Assembly (NCBI GenBank): GCA_019414645.1
Contig: DXLP01000016.1
Span: 1 to 56,871 of the forward strand
Reading direction: 5' to 3'
DNA from: Collinsella sp.
Lineage (GTDB): Bacteria; Actinomycetota; Coriobacteriia; Coriobacteriales; Coriobacteriaceae
DNA length: 56,871 nucleotides
The position numbers were made by a program, and so were the translations under genes. The notes beneath the pieces were generated by a model, which was given only the letters and a program-made list of their open reading frames with translations, ran no database searches and was not told where the DNA came from. Shown here piece after piece: positions 51,775-56,871 of this stretch; within the stretch, counting starts at the first letter, position 1; every line of letters begins with the position of its first letter.

Positions 51775-51841
51775 CGCGCTAGACATTTTTGTCCGCGCGG
51801 CTTGATAAAACTGTTCTCAGCAAAACACGCGAGAGGAGAAC

Positions 51842-52294
51842 ATGATGAACGCAACGAATATGGTCCAGGGAAACCTCGCCCTTAAGCTCGAGACGTCTGC
51901 AGAATACACTTTTACGGTTGTTCAGGGTGGCTGCTCCGGCTTTCAGCCTTTGACCGTAAAGCCTGCTCGCAATCAGCAGGCTGTAGCCGCGCCGGGCCGC
52001 GTTGCCCTGAAGGTTCCGACGATTGTCGCCGTTGCCGTTGCGCTTACGCTCTTCTTTGTCCTCGCTACGTCGGTCTTTAGCGCTCGTCACGCCGCGTATG
52101 CCGAGTCCGTTTCCAACGTTACCTATGAGACCATTCGCGTTCAGTCTGGTGATTCTCTTTGGTCGCTTGCCGAGGAATATCCAATCGAAGGCCTTTCCAC
52201 GCAAGAGACTTCCGACATGATCCGTAACGTCAATCATCTGGAGCATGGTTCGCTCGCCGCCGGTGCGCATCTTAAGGTTCCTGCTCGTTCGTAA
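51842..52294 (+). CDS. LysM membrane protein, YneA-like SOS division inhibitor candidate
   Basis: The 150-residue protein has a 58-residue N-terminal region, one membrane helix (about 59-80), and a C-terminal LysM domain (about 96-146, IRVQSGDSLWSLAEEYP). It is divergent from lexA with an SOS box inside its promoter. This is the arrangement of lexA and yneA in Bacillus, where YneA is a membrane LysM protein that halts division during SOS. The N-terminal cytoplasmic part is longer than in Bacillus YneA. ATG at 51842 is followed by another ATG at 51845, which has better spacing from the GAGAGGAG site. Confidence 0.8.
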   Translation: MMNATNMVQGNLALKLETSAEYTFTVVQGGCSGFQPLTVKPARNQQAVAAPGRVALKVPTIVAVAVALTLFFVLATSVFSARHAAYAESVSNVTYETIRVQSGDSLWSLAEEYPIEGLSTQETSDMIRNVNHLEHGSLAAGAHLKVPARS

Positions 52295-52345
52295 TCATTA
52301 TCGCGCTGCGCATGGTACCCTTGTTATCGTTTAAGAGGAGGTACC

Positions 52346-52789
52346 ATGCGCTGTCCCAAATGCGGCAAGGCACATACCCGCGTCGTTGATTCCCGTATGC
52401 AGGAGTCAAATAACACCATTAAGCGTCGCCGCGAATGTTGCTCGTGTAACTATCGCTTTACAACGTTCGAACGATGCGAAGACCCAATCGAGGTCATTAA
52501 GTCGGACGGAACCAAGCAGCGGTTCGATCGCAATAAGCTGCTCGTCGGCTTGATGCGCGCCACTATCAAGCGCGATATCGACACTAAGAAGCTCAATGAG
52601 ATTATCGATGACATCGAGGTCGAGCTGCGCTCTCGCACGCTGACGGCCGTTACGTCCCATGAGTTGGGTGACATGGTACTCAAGCGCTTGGCCAAGATCG
52701 ACAAGGTGGCGTACATCCGCTTTGCCTCGGTCTACCGCGATTTCAAAGACGTCGATGAGTTTCTGCAAGAGCTCGACAAGCTAAGGTGA
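52346..52789 (+). CDS. nrdR: transcriptional repressor NrdR
   Basis: NrdR represses ribonucleotide reductase genes in response to dATP/ATP. The 147-residue protein has the zinc ribbon with Cys3, Cys6, Cys31 and Cys34, [16 protein letters not shown], and an ATP-cone domain (about 46-136). ATG at 52346 follows GAGGAGG. It lies next to dut and the SOS genes, which fits a nucleotide and DNA-repair theme. Its NrdR-box targets are not in this window as far as I can see. Confidence 0.96.
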   Translation: MRCPKCGKAHTRVVDSRMQESNNTIKRRRECCSCNYRFTTFERCEDPIEVIKSDGTKQRFDRNKLLVGLMRATIKRDIDTKKLNEIIDDIEVELRSRTLTAVTSHELGDMVLKRLAKIDKVAYIRFASVYRDFKDVDEFLQELDKLR

Positions 52790-52793
52790 TTCC

Positions 52794-53237
52794 ATGTCCA
52801 ACATTACCGTCAATATAAAGCGTCTCGACCCCACCGTCGAGCTTCCCAAATACGCCCATCCCACCGATGCCGGCTTGGATTTGCGCTCCAACGAGGACTG
52901 CATTCTGAAGCCCTTCGAACGCCGTCTGGTCTCTACTGGGCTGGCCATCGCCCTGCCCGATGGCTACGCCGGCTTCGTCCAGCCCCGAAGCGGTTTGGCC
53001 ATCAAGCAGGGCCTGTCTATAGTCAATACGCCGGGCCTCATCGACGCCCACTACCGAGGAGAACTCAAGGTTATCCTCATCAACCTGGATCCCTCCAACA
53101 ACATCCAAATCAACAAAGGCGACCGCATAGCCCAACTCGTCATCCAAGAAGTCCCCACGGTCAACCTCATAGAAGTAGAAGAACTAGACGAAACCGACCG
53201 AGGCAACGGAGGCTTCGGCTCCAGCGGCGTCGCCTAG
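52794..53237 (+). CDS. dut: deoxyuridine 5'-triphosphate nucleotidohydrolase
   Basis: Dut hydrolyses dUTP to dUMP, preventing uracil incorporation. The 147-residue homotrimeric dUTPase has all five motifs: [39 protein letters not shown] and the C-terminal [13 protein letters not shown] at 52794 lies 4 bp after nrdR. From about 53085 to the end, codon choice shifts to A-ending codons (GAA, CAA, AAA, ATA, CTA, CGA, GGA), unlike the first half and unlike neighbours. Confidence 0.96.
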   Translation: MSNITVNIKRLDPTVELPKYAHPTDAGLDLRSNEDCILKPFERRLVSTGLAIALPDGYAGFVQPRSGLAIKQGLSIVNTPGLIDAHYRGELKVILINLDPSNNIQINKGDRIAQLVIQEVPTVNLIEVEELDETDRGNGGFGSSGVA

Positions 53238-53253
53238 GGGCGCTCGTATCCCT

Positions 53254-53356
53254 CCCGCCCGGGGCTTACCTATATCATTCCATGCTCAAACATTCTCGCG
53301 TCGCTTCGCTCGCTGCGAAACTGCGCGTGGAACGATATAGGTAAGCCCCGGGCGGG
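53254..53356 (+). repeat. palindromic element C: variable arms, conserved core
   Basis: A 103-bp element. The 29-bp arms (53254-53282 and 53328-53356) are reverse complements with one mismatch; a 45-bp core lies between, including TGCTCAAACATTCTCGC and CTGCGAAACTGCGCG. The core and the inner arm part TATATC(A/G)TTCCA are shared with element D in opposite orientation, whereas the outer GC-rich arm sequence is not. It begins 16 bp after the dut stop. Confidence 0.85.
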
Positions 53357-53389
53357 CGGCTACTCGCTTGAAACAATATTTACTTTTCT

Positions 53390-53438
53390 AGTAAGCCGAT
53401 GCGACAAAGGGGCTGTCCCTTTGTCGCATCGGCTTACT
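53390..53438. repeat. perfect 22-bp hairpin containing GACAAAGGG
   Basis: Arms 53390-53411 and 53417-53438 are exact reverse complements around GCTGT. It lies between elements C and D and between the convergent ends of dut and the glycosyltransferase gene, so it may also act as a bidirectional terminator, though the flanking T tracts are poor. The sequence class resembles short REP-like repeats seen in many gut bacteria. Confidence 0.75.
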
Positions 53439-53515
53439 GTATTTATATTTTCCTGTTTTACCTTTGCAGGTTCTAATGGAGGGGATACCGAAGTAGCTGC
53501 TAGTAAGTAAACGCA

Positions 53516-53619
53516 GCCGCTCTGCCGGAGCCGCCCTTATATCGTTCCACGCGCAGTTTCGCAGCGAAGCGAGAATGTTTGAGCATGGAATGATATAAGG
53601 GCGGCTCCGGCAGAGCGGC
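53516..53619 (-). repeat. palindromic element D: variable arms, conserved core
   Basis: A 104-bp element. The 34-bp arms (53516-53549 and 53586-53619) are reverse complements with one mismatch. On the minus strand its core matches element C except for a 9-bp shorter centre. Its outer arm (GCCGCTCTGCCGGAGCC...) is unrelated to that of C. It ends 11 bp from the stop codon of the glycosyltransferase gene. Confidence 0.85.
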
Positions 53620-53629
53620 GGACATTCGA

Positions 53630-54931
53630 CTAGCGGATATGCGCGGGCTTTCCTCCCCAGTAGAAGCGGCAGAAGGCTCGTTTACGTTTTTGGGGCTTAC
53701 CTGCAAGCTCCATGGTGGCGATGGCGATGTCCTCGGCTGCGTGTGGACGGCGCAGGACTTCGCCATTGATGAGCAGTGCCTTGAGCGACTCCGGATGATC
53801 GTGGAGATGGCGCAACGTCACGATGAGTTCTCGTGCGGTGGTGACATGCATGCTGGCGCCCATGCCGGTGAGCATCGTGGTGTTTGCCTTTTCCTGGCCA
53901 TAGGACTTGCCCAGCAGGATCATCGGCAGATGCGCGCACAGGCACTCGGTGACGGTGAGTCCGCCCGATTTGAGAATTGCCAGGTCGCAGCCGTGCATGA
54001 GGGCCGCCATGTCGTCCACGTAGTCTAGAACCGTGACGTTTTCGAGCTTCATGGCGTCGAAGAGCGTCTTGAGTCGGGTGGCGTATTCTTTATCCTTGCC
54101 CGGTAAAAAGACAAAGTGCATGTCCTCAAAGCTGCGTAAGAAGGGGAGCGTGTGGTCCATCGCGGCGCGGAAACGCACGTATGGTTGGGGTAAACTGGCA
54201 CCGGCCATCACCAATACGACGGTTTTGTCTATGGGGAGATTGAACTTGCTGAGCTCATCTTTGCGTTTGTAATCTGAATCGAAACCGGCTCGGATGGGGA
54301 TGCCCGTTATGCGGATCTTTGACTCGGGAACCTTGCGCGGGCGCAGCGTTTCGGCCATAAACTCGTTGGCTACACAGAATAGGTCGGTGTCCTTGTGGGG
54401 CCAAAAGCCTTCGACTTCGTAATCGGTCGGCACACAGATGACCGGGTAATCGATACCCGTAATTACGCGGGCGCCCACGGCAACATTGGCTGCTGTGATG
54501 TGCGTTGCGACCACGGCTATAGGCCTGCGGCGACGAATATATTCGTTGAAGGCGGGGAACATAATACGCGACCATGCCGTGCCGCCACCCCAGAGAAGAT
54601 GTCCCGTAAGCGTATATCGCCAGGTCAGGTCGTAAATGGGGCGTGTGGCTCCCGTAAAAGAAGCCGCGGTCTTATTGCCGTCGAATTTAATACGTCCAAA
54701 ATCAAGGATATCGAGCACTTCAATTTCAATATCCTCAGGGATTCCCTTGGTGCCGCGGATTAGTTCAAATGCTTGTGCAATCGCGTTGGCGGCGGCTTTG
54801 TGGCCCGATCCAACCGATGCGTGCACAATGGTTACTAGGGGTTTTTGTGCAGGTGAAACGGTCATTTGCTCCGGTTGGGGAGTGGCTTGCATGGGCAGGG
54901 GAGCGCTATTGCTCATCTGCGTTTGATCCAT
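53630..54931 (-). CDS. MGDG synthase/UgtP-type glycosyltransferase
   Basis: A 433-residue processive-type glycosyltransferase of the family that glycosylates diacylglycerol (UgtP, MGDG synthase) and is related to MurG. The N-terminal domain carries ASVGSGHKAAANAI, the GxGH motif near residue 47. The C-terminal GT28 domain includes the nucleotide-sugar segment HGCDLAILKSGGLTVTECLCAHLP. The first 35 residues are Gln/Pro/Met-rich and probably disordered. ATG at 54931 follows GGGGAG; the upstream in-frame ATGs at 55060 and 54978 were rejected. The product is probably a glycolipid for the membrane or a lipoteichoic-acid anchor, but donor and acceptor are inferred. Confidence 0.85.
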   Translation of the reverse strand: MDQTQMSNSAPLPMQATPQPEQMTVSPAQKPLVTIVHASVGSGHKAAANAIAQAFELIRGTKGIPEDIEIEVLDILDFGRIKFDGNKTAASFTGATRPIYDLTWRYTLTGHLLWGGGTAWSRIMFPAFNEYIRRRRPIAVVATHITAANVAVGARVITGIDYPVICVPTDYEVEGFWPHKDTDLFCVANEFMAETLRPRKVPESKIRITGIPIRAGFDSDYKRKDELSKFNLPIDKTVVLVMAGASLPQPYVRFRAAMDHTLPFLRSFEDMHFVFLPGKDKEYATRLKTLFDAMKLENVTVLDYVDDMAALMHGCDLAILKSGGLTVTECLCAHLPMILLGKSYGQEKANTTMLTGMGASMHVTTARELIVTLRHLHDHPESLKALLINGEVLRRPHAAEDIAIATMELAGKPQKRKRAFCRFYWGGKPAHIR

Positions 54932-55048
54932 CGATAACTCCCCTTCAGCTTTGTTACGCGATTTATCATTGTAGTGCATGAGTGTCATGTTCACGTAAAT
55001 TTGGGTATGAGCGCAAAGAACGCCAATCTTTCGACAGGAGGTCTCTTC
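54932..55048. other. divergent promoter region, glycosyltransferase and trxB
   Basis: The 117-bp spacer must hold both promoters. It is AT-rich around 54960-54980, but I cannot identify a convincing -35/-10 pair. GACAGGAGG at 55033-55041 is the trxB ribosome site. Confidence 0.4.
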
Positions 55049-55987
55049 ATGACTACCCATCAGCCGATCGATGTTGCGATTATCGGTGGCGGCCCTGCGG
55101 GCTATGCTGCGGCCATTTATGCGGCGCGCTCCAACCTAACGACGACCGTGATTGAACAGGGCATGTCGGGAGGGCAGATCGCCACGACCAATGAAGTCGA
55201 GAACTATCCGGGCATTCCGCTCTTGAGTGGCGCCGAACTCGGTGAGCGTTTTCAGCAGCATGCAGAGGGCCTGGGAGCACAGGTTACATGGAGCATGGTT
55301 ACGGGTATCGATTACGATGCCGATGCAGCGCTGTTTACGGTGCATCACGATTTGGGCGATACGTCGGCCTCGAGCGTTATCGCTTGCATGGGTGCCACGC
55401 CGCGATCTGCTGGTTTTGTTGGCGAGGATGCGTATCGCGGTCGCGGCGTTTCGTATTGCGCGACGTGCGACGGCATGTTCTTTCGCGGCAAGCAGGTTTT
55501 TGTCATCGGCGGCGGCAATGCTGCCTGCGAGGAAGCTCTGTTCTTGTCAGAAATCGCCAGCAGCGTGACCATCGTTTTGCGCCGCGATCAGTTCCGTGCC
55601 CCCGATGGTGTGGTTCAAAAAGTTCTTGCAAAAGATAATATTTCAGTTAGGTACCAAACTAGTATTGTCGAGCTCTCGGGCGAAGCCATGCCAACGACGA
55701 TTACCTTTAAGGACAATGCATCCGGGGAAACTCACACCGAGTCATTTGTCCCTGGCTCGTTTGGTATCTTTGTCTTTACCGGAACGCAGCCCCATTCCGA
55801 GCTCGTTGAGCATCTAGTCGATCTGGCGCCGGACGGCGGTATTGTTACTGATGATTCCATGGCGACCCGCACGCCAGGTCTATTTGCCGCTGGCGACATC
55901 CGTTCCAAGCGTTTACGCCAGGTTGTGACTGCCGTTTCTGATGGAGCCATAGCGGCAACGAGCGTATACGCGTTTCTCCGTGGATAA
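55049..55987 (+). CDS. trxB: thioredoxin reductase
   Basis: TrxB uses NADPH and FAD to reduce thioredoxin. The 312-residue flavoprotein has the FAD motif GGGPAGYAAAIYAARS (13-28), the redox-active pair in CATC (Cys137, Cys140), the NAD(P)H-binding GGGNAACEEALFLSE, and the C-terminal FAD contact GLFAAGDIRSKRLRQVVTA. The ATG at 55049 follows AGGAGG; the in-frame ATG at 54974 was rejected. GGGNAACEEA keeps the typical low-molecular-weight TrxB layout. A strong terminator follows. Confidence 0.94.
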   Translation: MTTHQPIDVAIIGGGPAGYAAAIYAARSNLTTTVIEQGMSGGQIATTNEVENYPGIPLLSGAELGERFQQHAEGLGAQVTWSMVTGIDYDADAALFTVHHDLGDTSASSVIACMGATPRSAGFVGEDAYRGRGVSYCATCDGMFFRGKQVFVIGGGNAACEEALFLSEIASSVTIVLRRDQFRAPDGVVQKVLAKDNISVRYQTSIVELSGEAMPTTITFKDNASGETHTESFVPGSFGIFVFTGTQPHSELVEHLVDLAPDGGIVTDDSMATRTPGLFAAGDIRSKRLRQVVTAVSDGAIAATSVYAFLRG

Positions 55988-56028
55988 GTACGATAATATA
56001 TCTTATGTAAGGTTGCTATCTTTAAAAC

Positions 56029-56071
56029 AAAGTGGTTGGACGGTGCATCAATGTGCTGTCCAACCACTTTT
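56029..56071 (+). terminator. trxB rho-independent terminator
   Basis: A perfect 13-bp stem (AAAGTGGTTGGAC at 56029-56041 with GTCCAACCACTTT at 56058-56070) and a 16-nt loop lead into a short T stretch. Confidence 0.85.
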
Positions 56072-56142
56072 ACTTGCCGGCTATATGGTATGCAAAACTA
56101 GATAACCTAGAATACAATATAGCTAATGAACGGAGGATCCTT

Positions 56143-56754
56143 ATGAACCACGCCAAACGCGTTATCCCGATGTCCGATACATCGGTCAGCATTAAGCCTG
56201 AGGATATTCAGCCCACTGTGCTGCCCGATGCATTTATTCAGTCCGATATCGTGCGCAAACTTAATACGTTGAGTCTGCTGCGCTATAACCAGTTGCCCAA
56301 TGTGACGCTCTACCGCGACCAGGTTATTGAGTATGTTGCGCTGTGGATGGAGCCGCTGTCCATTTGCGTTGAGCAGCCTGTCATTACGCCATCGATGATC
56401 AATAACTACGTGAAGGTCGGCCTGGTGCCTGCTCCGGTCAAAAAGCAATATGGCCGCGAGCAGATTGCCCGCCTGATCGCTATCTGCATCTTTAAGCAGG
56501 TGCTACCTATTGCTGCGGTGCAGGCACTCTTTAACATTCAGCGTTTGAGCTACGATGCCCCGACGGCCTTTGATTATGTGGTCGATCAGCTCGAGGCATC
56601 GATTCGTTCGGCGTTTTCCGTCGAGCAGACGCCGGTTCCCGATACGGCGCATCAGGTAACGCGTGAGTCGCTGCTTGTGCGCAGCGCGGTTTCATCCTTT
56701 GTTTCGAAGGCTTACTTGATGAGCTATCTCAAGTTCAACGGGTTTAATAGCTAG
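56143..56754 (+). CDS. DUF1836 domain protein (putative regulator)
   Basis: A 203-residue protein with the DUF1836 core ITPSMINNYVKVGLVPAPVKKQYGREQIARL (read in two parts, about residues 98-130). This resembles a MerR-type helix-turn-helix, in which the Tyr-Val-Lys segment and KQYGREQ follow the recognition turn. Such proteins are thought to be transcription regulators, but none is well characterised to my knowledge. ATG at 56143 follows CGGAGGA; a longer frame from 56032 begins inside the trxB terminator. A possible -10 (TACAAT, near 56113) lies upstream. Confidence 0.75.
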   Translation: MNHAKRVIPMSDTSVSIKPEDIQPTVLPDAFIQSDIVRKLNTLSLLRYNQLPNVTLYRDQVIEYVALWMEPLSICVEQPVITPSMINNYVKVGLVPAPVKKQYGREQIARLIAICIFKQVLPIAAVQALFNIQRLSYDAPTAFDYVVDQLEASIRSAFSVEQTPVPDTAHQVTRESLLVRSAVSSFVSKAYLMSYLKFNGFNS

Positions 56755-56763
56755 CCGACGTAT

Positions 56764-56814
56764 AAAACGGGCGGGACAAAGAGCCATCTGTCGCTTTGTC
56801 CCGCCCGTTTTTTT
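56764..56814 (+). terminator. terminator after the DUF1836 gene
   Basis: AAAACGGGCGGGACAAAG (56764-56781) pairs perfectly with its complement at 56794-56811, followed by seven T (56808-56814). The GGGACAAAG word links it to the hairpin at 53390-53438. Nothing is recognisable in 56815-56871. Confidence 0.92.
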
Positions 56815-56871
56815 GCGGCTTATAGGACAAAATGTGTGTCCCGATAGAACATCCGTTTCTATCCATTAATC

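Overview
The window reads as about 57 kb of bacterial core chromosome, G+C-rich, with strong GAG/CTG/GCC codon preference and frequent GTG/TTG starts. An actinobacterial-type integration host factor lies directly before gmk and rpoZ. RNase J, RNase Y, SpoVS, PyrR and a CGAAC-N4-GTTCG type SOS box are also present. Together these point to the Coriobacteriia, most likely a Collinsella-like gut anaerobe; this is inference from gene content, not a database match. There is no tRNA, rRNA, CRISPR array, prophage or transposase gene.

Layout. (1) 1-4114, minus strand: a choline/aminoglycoside-kinase-like protein, the fermentative aldehyde-alcohol dehydrogenase AdhE, and ribosomal protein L28. (2) 4430-9889, plus: a pyrimidine operon (attenuator leader, pyrR, pyrB, pyrC, pyrK, pyrD, pyrF). 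(3) 10129-12539: mihF-gmk-rpoZ-thiI. (4) 12754-17205: comEA-comEC-holA, then rpsT. (5) 17302-29212: lepA-dus-hemW, a membrane-anchored J-domain protein, dnaJ-mtaB-phoH-ybeY-dgkA-era-recO, then rpsO. (6) 29363-33920: pnp and RNase J, separated by 640 bp of unusual palindromic elements. (7) 33922-43412: ftsK, a RodZ-like protein, yajQ, rimO, pgsA, cinA, recA, recX. (8) 43670-50348: rny, a GHKL ATPase, spoVS, miaB, miaA, hflX. (9) 50333-52294: a DUF1624 membrane protein and lexA (minus), with a divergent LysM/YneA-like gene. (10) 52346-56754: nrdR, dut, a second palindrome cluster, an MGDG-synthase-like glycosyltransferase (minus), trxB and a DUF1836 protein.

Functional links. The SOS circuit is visible: three LexA-type boxes between lexA and the YneA-like gene, and one inside the recA promoter spacer. 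Three RNA-decay enzymes (PNPase, RNase J, RNase Y) and all three common radical-SAM methylthiotransferases (MtaB, RimO, MiaB) lie in this one window.

The most unusual content is non-coding. Two families of short palindromic elements (two copies each, at 31658-32064 and 53254-53619) keep a conserved core. Their outer arms differ entirely between copies, yet within each copy the two arms are perfect or near-perfect reverse complements, and in one family an internal stem shows three compensated base pairs. In addition, helically phased TTTGGTC motifs (about 11 bp period) occur upstream of both recA and comEA.
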